From Craterostigma plantagineum (lineage: Eukaryota > Streptophyta > Magnoliopsida > Lamiales > Linderniaceae), in assembly GCA_027422505.1 (NCBI GenBank), contig JAPQWV010000729.1:124001-188000 (forward strand): DNA of 64,000 nucleotides. The letters are read 5' to 3'. A program made the translations under genes and the position numbers. Position 1 is the stretch's first letter. Each line of letters starts with the position of its first letter. The notes beneath the pieces were generated by a model. The model saw only the letters and a program-made list of their open reading frames with translations. It had not been told where the DNA came from and did no database searches. Shown here piece after piece: positions 37,058 to 47,339 of the stretch.

Positions 37058-37219
37058 GCAAACGGTCGGGCTTACTCCCCTGATGTCAGCAACCTTCCAT
37101 GCGAATGCTCGTGTGTTCTCTTAGCACCCTCACTAGCTTTTCTTCCATTAGATCTGTCAAAGTGGAAGAAAAATCACGGGTAAAGTATCAAGAGCACCAA
37201 GGTAAACATATTTAACCGA
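37058..37219 (-). pseudogene. Inner Athila protease/RT linker remnant
   Basis: Upstream of the inner RT on the minus strand, the sequence encodes KYVYLGALDTLPVIF and [12 protein letters not shown] in frames broken by single-base changes (near 37100 and 37160). Athila sequence stops at about 37213-37219, where the chromovirus arm begins. Everything 5' of this (gag, protease) is missing. Confidence 0.75.
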
Positions 37220-39788
37220 GATGTGCATTTGCAGCCTTTATCATGCGTTGTTGGGCGCGTTCAAGGTTATATTTGAGTTGGCGTATTATATCGTCACGGT
37301 CTCTCAGGTGGTCATAAACAGCTTCGACGCTGCATTCGCCTGGGAGAAAACCCAAGAGTGTCGGAGGTGGTCTTCCGTAAACTGCATGGAATGGCGTGGT
37401 TCCAGCTGACGTCTGAAAAGAGGTATTGTACCAATATTCTGCCCAGGGCAGCCATTTCACCCAAGAACGTGGTTCCTCGCTGATAAAACAACGTAAATAC
37501 GTCTCTAACGTCCGATTTAAGACCTCAGATTGGCCGTCGGTTTGGGGGTGGTAGGCGGAACTCATTTTCAATGTCGTACCTTGCAAACGAAATAGCTCTT
37601 GCCAGAAGTTACTTAAGAAGATGGAATCCCTGTAAGATACAATACTCCGCGGAACACCATGTAGGCGAACGATGTTCTCGGCGAATTTTTCAGCCACGGT
37701 TCGCGCTGTATAGGGATGTTTCAACGCCACGAAGTGGGCGTATTTGGACAAACGATCAACGATGACTAGGATACTATCGAACCCGTTTGACTTGGGCAGA
37801 CCCGTTATGAAGTCCATCGCGATATCTTCCCAGATTTGCTCCGGAATCGGTAATGCTTGTAGTAGCCCGGCCGGAGAAAGAGCTTCATATTTTGAGCGTT
37901 GGCAGACCAAGCATCGTGCCACAAATTCTGTAACGCTCCGCATCATGCCGCGCCAATATAGAGAGGCAGCCAACCTTCGATAGGTACGGAAGGCGCCCGA
38001 GTGACCCCCAGTAGGTGTTGCGTGGAATTCCGTCAACAGTCGTGGTATCCAATCCGACTGGGCCGGGATAACCAGACGTCCTTTGTAGTATAACCAGTCA
38101 TTGATGAGGTGATACGGGGCCTGGGAAAGGGGATCATCCTTTAATTTGTCGATAATAGGTCCGAGGACGGGATCCTTACGAACTTCTGTCTGAAGTGCAG
38201 GGCCATCGAGCCAACTTGGCATACTCAATGCGCTGAGCTGGGGTACCACGTGTTGTCGGGATAATGCATCCGCCGCCGAATTTGTGCTTCCCGGTTTATA
38301 CTCAATATCGAACGAGTAACCCAACAGTTTCGCCACCCAGGCTTGTTGGGCGGGAGTGGCAATCTTTTGGTGTAGTAAAGAGCGTAGACTGCGGTGATCG
38401 GTCCGAACGGTAAAGTGACGCCCCAATAGATAAGGCCGCCAGTGTTGAATGGCCTTGACCAGGGCCATGAGTTCCCTTTCGTAGGTCGATCTAGCACCCG
38501 TGCGATCGGACCATCCTTTACTGAAGTATGCAATCGGATGTTGATCCTGCATAAGTACTGCTCCCATACCTGTTCCTGACGCGTCGCATTCGATAACGAA
38601 CGACTTCGAGAAATCGGGCATCGATAAAACAGGGGCCACCACCAACGCATTTTGCAACTCGCGGAAGGACGTCGCTGCCTCGCTCGACCAACTAAAACTC
38701 TCTGTTTCTGATTTCTTCAAGAGATTAGTGAGAGGACGGGCGATTTTCCCGTAGTCACGGATGAAGCGTCGATAATATCCTGTCAGACCGAGGAATCCAC
38801 GAACACCTTTGAGCGAGGTAGGAACTGGCCATCGTAGTACTGCCGTGATTTTCTGCGGATCCATCGCTACCGTGCCCGCCGAAATGATATGGCCCAAGTA
38901 CTCAATCTTACGAAGGCCGAATTGACATTTCTTCATATTAACGTGAAATTGGTTGTCTGATAACAGTGCCATAACAGTGGATAAGTGGTCGAGATGAGTC
39001 GTCCATGATGAACTGTATATCAAAATATCGTCGAAGAAAACCAATACACACTTGCGAAGCAACGGTCGAAAGAGATCGTTCATCGTGGATTGAAAAGTAG
39101 CGGGGGCGTTCGTGAGGCCGAATGGCATTACTACAAATTCATAATGACCATCGTGCGTACGAAAGGCAGTCTTTGGGATATCTTCTTCCCGAACTCGGAT
39201 TTGATGATAACCGGAACGCAAATCGAGCTTAGTGAAATAAGTTGCACCCCATAATTCGTCGAGTAGTTCTTGAATAACCGGTATCGGAAATTTATCAGGT
39301 ATAGTAACCCGGTTGAGTTCTCGATAGTCGACGCAGAAACGCCAGCTCCCGTCTTTCTTGCGCACTAAGAGGACCGGGCTTGAGAACGGGCTCGAGCTCG
39401 GGCGAATAACCCCTGCCGCGAGCATTTCAGCTACCAGACGTTCTATCTCACTTTTTTGGGCATGCCCGTAACGATATGGTCTAACAGATGTGGCCGATGT
39501 ACCGGGAAGAGTAATGATGCGGTGATCGTGCGGTCGCGATGGTGGTAGCGATTTCGGCTCTTGAAACACCGTTGAGAATCGCTGCGTAATACTGTCAATG
39601 TCGGCCTGGTGAGCTGCTGTTAGCTGATCTGGGTGGGAAGTGGGTGCTGCATCGAGGGCCGTAAGCCATATGATAGTATCAAGGTCAGTCCCAGGTAGTT
39701 TGCAGAGAGACCGAAAACTTATAGGTGCCCTCGTAAGTGCTGCTTCTCCTGCTAACCGGTAGGAGTTCCCCTCTCTTTCGAATTCCAT
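37220..39788 (-). pseudogene. Chromovirus pol, truncated (left arm)
   Basis: A minus-strand frame of about 855 residues starting MEFEREGNSYRL. Reverse transcriptase includes RKKDGSWRFCVDYRELN, MPFGLTNAPATFQ and the catalytic FFDDILIYS. RNase H includes IECDASGTGMGAVLMQ and RTDHRSLRSLL. Integrase has the zinc-binding H-H-C-C (HATPTGGHSG ... CLVCQRSK), MDFITGLPKS, and QTDGQSEVLNRTLE with the catalytic Glu. The second catalytic Asp of integrase is replaced by Tyr: VSYRDSIF, codon 37632-37634, exactly as in the right arm. The frame runs out into foreign sequence after KAANAH, losing the integrase tail and chromodomain. A 2-nt deletion near 39790 separates it from the protease frame upstream. Confidence 0.9.
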
Positions 39789-39814
39789 CGTCGGTCTCCC
39801 AGTTCATCTTGACG
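37220..39814 (-). repeat. Chromovirus inverted repeat, left arm
   Basis: 2595 bp, nearly identical in reverse to 40422-43018 (2597 bp). Paired coordinates sum to 80238 over most of the length and to 80236 at the inner end, because of one 2-nt indel near 39790. The few differences I saw include Ser/Leu and Pro/Ala changes in the encoded protein. The arm stops at GCAAATGCACATC, within integrase. Confidence 0.9.
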
Positions 39815-40421
39815 TCGCCCAGAGTACGGAGCCAGTCGACTCCCAAAATCACATCCACGCCACCGAGTTCAAATATATAGAAATCGCACGTAATCGTGCA
39901 AGAGCCCAATTGAAGAGACAAATCTCGACATGTGCCCCGAGTCGGCTCACATGTGTCGTTCCCCAAACGTACTTGGAATTGTTCGTCGAGGAGTCGAGGA
40001 AGTTCTAGCTTGTCGGCTACACGAGCTGAAATGAAGTTATGGCTTGCCCCGCTATCGATCATTATAATGACCTCGACGTCCCCGATGCTACCGCGTAATT
40101 TGAGTGTGCGCGGTCCGGATAAGCCACCAAGCGCAAATAAGGGTAGATCAATCATCGTCAAACTGGTCTCTGAAGCATCCGCCGTGGTTTCGGCAGGATG
40201 TTCCTCTAGGCAAGCGAGATCGGTCTCCAAGTCGGACTCGAAGGATGGCTCGTCCTCGCCCCCAATGAGCATCCGGAATTCTTTGCGAGGGCAAGTGTGT
40301 TGACCCTTTACGAATGGCAGTCGACAGCGAAAACAGAGGCCCTTATCACGTAACTCCTGGTACTCCCGATCGGACAGGCGTTGAAACGGTCGCGATCGAG
40401 CAGTTGTCGGGATACTTTACC
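39685..40421 (-). pseudogene. Chromovirus gag end and protease (spacer of inverted repeat)
   Basis: Minus-strand coding sequence between the two arms. First comes a gag tail with a zinc-knuckle-like stretch (GLCFRCRLPFVKGQHTC, about 40341-40291). Then, from Met at 40272, comes an aspartic protease with IDSGASHNFIS as active site and VILGVDWL near its end, followed by a frame that runs out of register at 39790. It belongs to the left arm; the right arm has no protease or gag of its own. Retropepsins cleave the polyprotein after budding into particles. Here it is separated by frame from the pol it should precede. Confidence 0.85.
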
Positions 40422-43018
40422 CGTCAAGATGAACTGGGAGAGATCGACGATGGAATTCGAAAGAGAGGGGAACTCCTACCGGTTAGCAGGAGAAGCAGCA
40501 CTTACGAGGGCACCTATAAGTTTTCGGTCTCTCTGCAAACTACCTGGGACTGACCTTGATACTATCATATGGCTTACGGCCCTCGATGCAGCACCCACTT
40601 CCCACGCAGATCAGCTAACAGCAGCTCACCAGGCCGACATTGACAGTATTACGCAGCGATTCTCAACGGTGTTTCAAGAGCCGAAATCGCTACCACCATC
40701 GCGACCGCACGATCACCGCATCATTACTCTTCCCGGTACATCGGCCACATCTGTTAGACCATATCGTTACGGGCATGCCCAAAAAAGTGAGATAGAACGT
40801 CTGGTAGCTGAAATGCTCGCGGCAGGGGTTATTCGCCCGAGCTTGAGCCCGTTCTCAAGCCCGGTCCTCTTAGTGCGCAAGAAAGACGGGAGCTGGCGTT
40901 TCTGCGTCGACTATCGAGAACTCAACCGGGTTACTATACCTGATAAATTTCCGATACCGGTTATTCAAGAACTACTCGACGAATTATGGGGTGCAACTTA
41001 TTTCACTAAGCTCGATTTGCGTTCCGGTTATCATCAAATCCGAGTTCGGGAAGAAGATATCCCAAAGACTGCCTTTCGTACGCACGATGGTCATTATGAA
41101 TTTGTAGTAATGCCATTCGGCCTCACGAACGCCCCCGCTACTTTTCAATCCACGATGAACGATCTCTTTCGACCGTTGCTTCGCAAGTGTGTATTGGTTT
41201 TCTTCGACGATATTTTGATATACAGTTCATCATGGACGACTCATCTCGACCACTTATCCACTGTTATGGCACTGTTATCAGACAACCAATTTCACGTTAA
41301 TATGAAGAAATGTCAATTCGGCCTTCGTAAGATTGAGTACTTGGGCCATATCATTTCGGCGGGCACGGTAGCGATGGATCCGCAGAAAATCACGGCAGTA
41401 CTACGATGGCCAGTTCCTACCTCGCTCAAAGGTGTTCGTGGATTCCTCGGTCTGACAGGATATTATCGACGCTTCATCCGTGACTACGGGAAAATCGCCC
41501 GTCCTCTCACTAATCTCTTGAAGAAATCAGAAACAGAGAGTTTTAGTTGGTCGAGCGAGGCAGCGACGTCCTTCCGCGAGTTGCAAAATGCGTTGGTGGT
41601 GGCCCCTGTTTTATCGATGCCCGATTTCTCGAAGTCGTTCGTTATCGAATGCGACGCGTCAGGAACAGGTATGGGAGCAGTACTTATGCAGGATCAACAT
41701 CCGATTGCATACTTCAGTAAAGGATGGTCCGATCGCACGGGTGCTAGATCGACCTACGAAAGGGAACTCATGGCCCTGGTCAAGGCCATTCAACACTGGC
41801 GGCCTTATCTATTGGGGCGTCACTTTACCGTTCGGACCGATCACCGCAGTCTACGCTCTTTACTACACCAAAAGATTGCCACTCCCGCCCAACAAGCCTG
41901 GGTGGCGAAACTGTTGGGTTACTCGTTCGATATTGAGTATAAACCGGGAAGCACAAATTCGGCGGCGGATGCATTATCCCGACAACACGTGGTACCCCAG
42001 CTCAGCGCATTGAGTATGCCAAGTTGGCTCGATGGCCCTGCACTTCAGACAGAAGTTCGTAAGGATCCCGTCCTCGGACCTATTATCGACAAATTAAAGG
42101 ATGATCCCCTTTCCCAGGCCCCGTATCACCTCATCAATGACTGGTTATACTACAAAGGACGTCTGGTTATCCCGGCCCAGTCGGATTGGATACCACGACT
42201 GTTGACGGAATTCCATGCAACACCTACTGGGGGTCACTCGGGCGCCTTCCGTACCTATCGAAGGTTGGCTGCCTCTCTATATTGGCGCGGCATGATGCGG
42301 AGCGTTACAGAATTTGTGGCACGATGCTTGGTCTGCCAACGCTCAAAATATGAAGCTCTTTCTCCGGCCGGGCTACTACAAGCATTACCGATTCCGGAGC
42401 AAATCTGGGAAGATATCGCGATGGACTTCATAACGGGTCTGCCCAAGTCAAACGGGTTCGATAGTATCCTAGTCATCGTTGATCGTTTGTCCAAATACGC
42501 CCACTTCGTGGCGTTGAAACATCCCTATACAGCGCGAACCGTGGCTGAAAAATTCGCCGAGAACATCGTTCGCCTACATGGTGTTCCGCGGAGTATTGTA
42601 TCTTACAGGGATTCCATCTTCTTAAGTAACTTCTGGCAAGAGCTATTTCGTTTGCAAGGTACGACATTGAAAATGAGTTCCGCCTACCACCCCCAAACCG
42701 ACGGCCAATCTGAGGTCTTAAATCGGACGTTAGAGACGTATTTACGTTGTTTTATCAGCGAGGAACCACGTTCTTGGGTGAAATGGCTGCCCTGGGCAGA
42801 ATATTGGTACAATACGTCTTTTCAGACGTCAGCTGGAACCACGCCATTCCATGCAGTTTACGGAAGACCACCTCCGACACTCTTGGGTTTTCTCCCAGGC
42901 GAATGCAGCGTCGAAGCTGTTTATGACCACCTGAGAGACCGTGACGATATAATACGCCAACTCAAATATAACCTTGAACGCGCCCAACAACGCATGATAA
43001 AGGCTGCAAATGCACATC
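40422..43018 (+). repeat. Chromovirus inverted repeat, right arm
   Basis: 2597 bp inverted match of 37220-39814, separated by a 607-bp spacer; the axis is near 40118. It begins CGTCAAGATGAACTGGG and ends TGCAAATGCACATC. Beyond it the right side continues into intact integrase, chromodomain and LTR, which the left arm lacks. Confidence 0.9.
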
Positions 43019-43569
43019 GTCGCGCAGTAGAGTTCAAGATCGGCGATGCCGTATTTCTCAAACTTCGGCCTTTTCGTCAAGACTCGGTAGTGGCTCGGTC
43101 TCACCGAAAGTTAGCTGCTCGCTATTATGGACCTTATACGGTTATTGATCGGATTGGCGCAGTGGCTTATAAGCTGCGACTTCCCGAAGGATCTCGTGTT
43201 CATCCCGTTTTTCATGTTTCGCAACTGAAAAAGGTCGTGGGCGATCACTTGGTGGAAGACTCTCTACCCTGTCACTTGTCCGATATCTCTCCACAGCTCA
43301 TGCAGCCCGAAGCGATTCTTGATAGCCGTTGGTCGTTAATCGATGATCACGCCGAGCGGAAGTACTTGATCAAATGGATAAATCGCCCTCTCGAAGAAGC
43401 AAGTTGGATGATAGCAACCGACATACGTCGTTTGTTTCCCGACTTCCGCCTTGAGGACAAGGCTGTTCTTCGTGGGGGAAATATTGTTACATATTCACGC
43501 CGAGGTGGGCCGAAAAATAATGGGCCGAGCAAGACGTTAAATGGAGCGGAAGGGCAGGCCCAAGAGTGA
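40422..43569 (+). pseudogene. Chromovirus pol with chromodomain (right arm plus tail)
   Basis: A plus-strand open frame of about 1048 residues from the arm start. Reverse transcriptase spans about 40780-41350, with catalytic FFDDILIYS at 41201-41227. RNase H spans about 41640-42010. The integrase zinc finger is at about 42210-42350, and the core begins at MDFITGLPKS (42421) and carries Tyr in place of the second catalytic Asp (VSYRDS, codon 42604-42606) and the Glu in QTDGQSEVLN. The integrase tail includes YYGPYTVIDRIGAVAYKL, followed by HPVFHVSQLKK. A chromodomain is at about 43311-43450 (AILDSRW, YLIKWINRP, EASWMIATDIRRLFPDF), placing it among chromoviruses, whose chromodomain steers integration to heterochromatin. 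It lacks gag and protease, and the catalytic change should make integrase inactive. An upstream non-ATG start at 40381 lies in spacer DNA and is not meaningful. Confidence 0.9.
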
Positions 43570-43846
43570 GCAGCAAGATACGTGATCACTGAAGATTTGC
43601 TTTTGAATTATTCCTATAAACTTAGTTATTTAGTTTCCATAATTATAGGATTATTAGTTAAGATATGAATTGAGAAGGTAGTATAAATAAGGGAGAGGAG
43701 CATAGCAGACGTAGGGAATTTTCTGGGAAGGGTTTGGTCTTTAGCTTAACCGGTCGGGTTGTGATCGGGACAGTTCTCGTCTGAATAATTATTCGCTTTA
43801 TTATTCAAGTCTTCTATTCTTAAGTAATTTGGTCTTTACTCTAACA
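43570..43846 (+). repeat. Chromovirus 3' LTR
   Basis: Follows the pol stop and ends CTCTAACA at 43846, directly before outer Athila integrase. The 5' boundary is uncertain; TGATCACTGAAG at 43583 would give a 264-bp LTR. A TATA box lies within. No matching 5' LTR exists in the window. Confidence 0.7.
43682..43689 (+). promoter_or_regulatory. TATA box of chromovirus LTR
   Basis: TATAAATA in the middle of the LTR, followed by a GGGAGAGGAGCATAGC stretch, the expected U3/R promoter layout. Confidence 0.6.
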
Positions 43847-43851
43847 GTTCC
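43847..43851. repeat. Possible imperfect target duplication of nested block, right
   Basis: GTTCC, directly after the chromovirus LTR end; compare GTTAC at 32513-32517. The outer integrase resumes here. Confidence 0.4.
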
Positions 43852-44879
43852 TCACCAGCTTTTGTGGCCTCCATGTTGCACTGTTTAACTGCCCAAAAAG
43901 CACGATGTTCAATTTCAACAGGTAAATGACACATCTTACCGAAAATTAGGCGATACGGCGACATTCCGATTGGAGTTTTAAAAGCAGTACGATACGCCCA
44001 AAGTGCATCGTCTAATCGCAAGCTCCAATCCTTACGATTCGGGTTTACGGTTTTCTCCAAAATATTTTTGACCTCCCGATTTGAAACTTCAGCTTGTCCA
44101 TTTGATTGTGGGTGATAAGTAGTGGCCAGCCGATGATGTACTCCATATTTGCGCATGAGTGCTTCCACCGTGCGATTGCAAAAATGCGTGCCTTGGTCGC
44201 TTATAATTGCACGGGGAACTCCAAACCTACTAAAGATGTTTGTCTTAAGAAATCCTACAACAACTTTAGAATCGTTAGTTCGGGTAGCCTTTGCTTCTAC
44301 CCACTTCGACACATAATCAACGGCAAGCAAGATATAAAGAAAGCCAAATGAGCTTGGAAAAGGTCCCATAAAATCCATTCCCCATACATCGAAAATTTCA
44401 CAAACTAATATTGGATTTTGTGGCATTTCATCTCTAAAAGAAATTGTACCTGTTCTTTGACAATTAGGACAACTCTTGCAAAATAAATAAGCATCTTTAA
44501 AAATAGATTCCCAATAAAATCCACAATCTAAAATTTTCCTAGCAGTTCTTTTAGGTCCGAAATGTCCTCCGCATGCATATGTATGACAATGAGTGAGAAT
44601 ATCATTAATTTCATCATTTGCAATGCATCTACGAATAATTTGATCTGAACCTATTTTCCACAAGTATGGCTCATCCCACATATAATATTTAGAGTCGCTT
44701 TTAATTTTATTTTTCCTTGACGAACTCAAATGTGAAGGTAAAACACCACTTACCAAGTAGTTAACTATATCGGCAAACCAGGGTTCTTGATATTCCTTAC
44801 CTTGAAGGCGAAATAGTTGCTCATCTGGAAATGTTTCAGAAATTGGTAGTGGCTCTTCGTCGCGAATCAAACGGCTCAA
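43847..44879 (-). pseudogene. Outer Athila integrase, 5' part
   Basis: Minus-strand frame beginning [23 protein letters not shown]. It carries the zinc-binding H-H-C-C ([13 protein letters not shown] ... CPNCQRTG) and a core with [20 protein letters not shown] and [13 protein letters not shown], so the acidic triad is intact. It breaks off at KAGEE (43847), where the nested block is inserted; its missing C-terminus is at 32512-32154. A small deletion near 44887 puts it out of frame with the reverse transcriptase/RNase H. Confidence 0.9.
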
Positions 44880-46242
44880 ATGGTGCTACAGAGTTGTCTA
44901 CGCCTTTTCGATCTTTGATTTCCCAATCAAATTCTTGAAGCAAGAGGATCCAACGAATCAGGCGTGGTTTAGACTCCTTTTTCGACAACAGATATTTAAG
45001 AGCTGCATGGTCAGAAAAAACAATAACTTTAGATCCTAATAAATAAGACCTAAATTTATCAAAAGCAAAAACAATAGATAAGAGCTCTTTTTCAGTTGTG
45101 GTGTAGTTGCATTGTGCCGAGTCAAGCGTCTTTGAAGCATAGTAGATGACGTGACTCTTCTTTCCATCTTTTTGTCCAAGCACAGCTCCTACGGCGTATT
45201 TGCTTGCGTCGCACATGAGCTCGAACGGTAACTCCCAATTTGGGGGTTGGATTATAGGTGCAGTAGTGAGTAACAATTTCAGCTTGTTAAACGCCTCCTT
45301 ACATTCGTCCCCGAAATTGAATGGTACGTCATTCTGAAGTAATCTTGACATAGGTTGAGCAATTTTTGAGAAATCCTTAATAAATCTCCTGTAAAAACCT
45401 GCATGACCAAGAAAGCTTCGAATTTCTCGAACGTTAGTGGGGTATGGCAAATTAGATATCAAATCGACCTTAGCCTTGTGTACCTCAATTCCTCGAGATG
45501 AAACTACATGACCTAGAACTATTCCTTCTTTAACCATAAAATGACATTTTTCATAGTTAAGTACAAGATTTTTATCGATGCAGCGTTTAAGAACTTCTAC
45601 TAGATTACCAAGGCAATGATCAAACGAGTCTCCATAAACCGTAAAATCATCCATGAATATTTCAATGCATGTTTCTATTAAATCAGAAAATATGCTCATC
45701 ATGCATCGTTGAAATATACCAGGAGCATTACATAAACCAAAAGGCATGCGACGATATGCAAATGTGCCAAAGGGACATGTGAAAGTAGTTTTCTCTTGAT
45801 CCTCGGGTGCCACAATAATTTGATAATAACCAGAAAATCCATCGAGGAAACAAAAGAAAGACTTACCTGCCAGTCTTTCTAGCATTTGATCAATGAAGGG
45901 TAGCGGAAAATGATCCTTTCTGGTAGCCGCATTTAACTTACGAAAATCAATGCACATGCGCCAACCCGTCTGTAATCTCATTGGTACCAATTCATTTTTA
46001 TCATTTTTCACAAGTGAGAAGCCAGATTTCTTAGGAACAACATGAACTGGACTTACCCATTGGCTGTCCGATATTGGAAATATTATCCCCATGTCTAATA
46101 ATTTAATTATTTCTTTCATAACTACCTCTTTCATGGCTGGATTGAGCTTGCGTTGTGGTTCCCGCATCGGCTTAGAATCTGGTTCAAGATCCTGTGCATG
46201 CATATCGAGGGACTGATCCCTTTGATGTCGGCCAGAGTCCAT
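44836..46242 (-). pseudogene. Outer Athila reverse transcriptase and RNase H
   Basis: Minus-strand frame of 468 residues. RT begins at [13 protein letters not shown], with [43 protein letters not shown] and catalytic FMDDFTVYG. RNase H contains [32 protein letters not shown] and [12 protein letters not shown]. The first 30 or so residues are out of register: the true polyprotein enters from the protease frame through a frameshift near 46205. The last 16 residues are out of frame after VDNSVA. The catalytic residues look intact, but three frame breaks in the polyprotein make it inactive as a unit. Confidence 0.9.
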
Positions 46243-47339
46243 CCTATCGCGCTCTTGTACTCCTTCAAAACGCGTATCAATTTCTCTTCCTGAATGGCGG
46301 TCAAATCATTTGCAATAATGACTGGCAACGTTTCTTCATCTCCCAAATAGCAGTACTTGAGATGTTTTGGTAGATCCTTCAACTCCAACGTAGGCGCCTG
46401 TTCTATAGAAGGAACAATTTTTGCATTAGAAGGTAATGAAAAAGTATTCTTACCTGATTGATCGTGAGCTTCCGGAAGTGCTTGTAATGTCATGAGCGAG
46501 TTTCTGACATCTTCGTCCACTTCAAATTGCAAATCTTTTTCTGTTTTGCTACTCTTAATCACATAGTCGAGTGTATCGTTAGTAAAATTACGCTCAAAAT
46601 CATCTCGAACAAATGCATCAATCATACTAACAGATTCAGGTTCATCAGGATATTTCATAGCATCAAACACATTCATAGTGAGTTTTTCACCATCAAACTC
46701 AAAAGTAAGAGTTCCTGAATCAACGTCTATCTTTGTTTTAGCCGTTTTCATGAATGATCGACCTAATAAAATAACAGCAGAATCAAGCGCATGTTCATCA
46801 CCCATGTCTACTATATAAAAATCAGCAGGAAAAATAAATTTATCACATTTTACCAACACGTCTTCAACCAATCCTTCGGGATAAATAATGGACCTATTTG
46901 CTAATTGAATGCATATATCGGTGCACTTAAGAGGTCCCATACTCATCTCATTGAACAACGATAACGGCATAACATTGATAGAAGCTCCTAAATCTAACAT
47001 GGCATTATTTATTTTTCTCGTCCCTATAGTAACCGAGATAGCAAACATACCTGGGTCCTTACATTTTTGGGGAAGTTTTCGTTGAAGCGCAGCGGAAACA
47101 TTGTCACTTACTAAGATTTTTCCTTCAGCTTTGTGTTTCTTTTTGTTCGAGCACATTTCCTTTAAAAATTTTGCGTAGCGTGGGATTTGCTTGATAGCAT
47201 CCAACAGTGGAATGTTGATCTCGACTTTGCTGAAGGTCTCCATTATACTCTTTTCTTCTTCATCCTTTTTTCGCTTTAGCCAGCCTTCCAGGAAAAGGTG
47301 GAGGAATAACAATATTAGGTTTATCGAAAACAGAATCAT
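46131..47339 (-). pseudogene. Outer Athila protease region
   Basis: Minus-strand frame of 402 residues. The first roughly 20 residues are out of register, before KRKKDEEEKS. Then follow a gag-pol linker (VEINIPLLDAIKQIPRYAKF) and an aspartic protease with MLDLGASINVMPLSLF in the active-site position. This is DLGAS, rather than the D-S/T-G of most retropepsins; DLGAS is usual in Athila. Further landmarks are ADFYIVDM and VILLGRSFM. The frame ends out of register after SICMHRI, before the RT. It overlaps gag (47260-48825) through a 1-nt frame change near 47270-47280. Confidence 0.85.
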
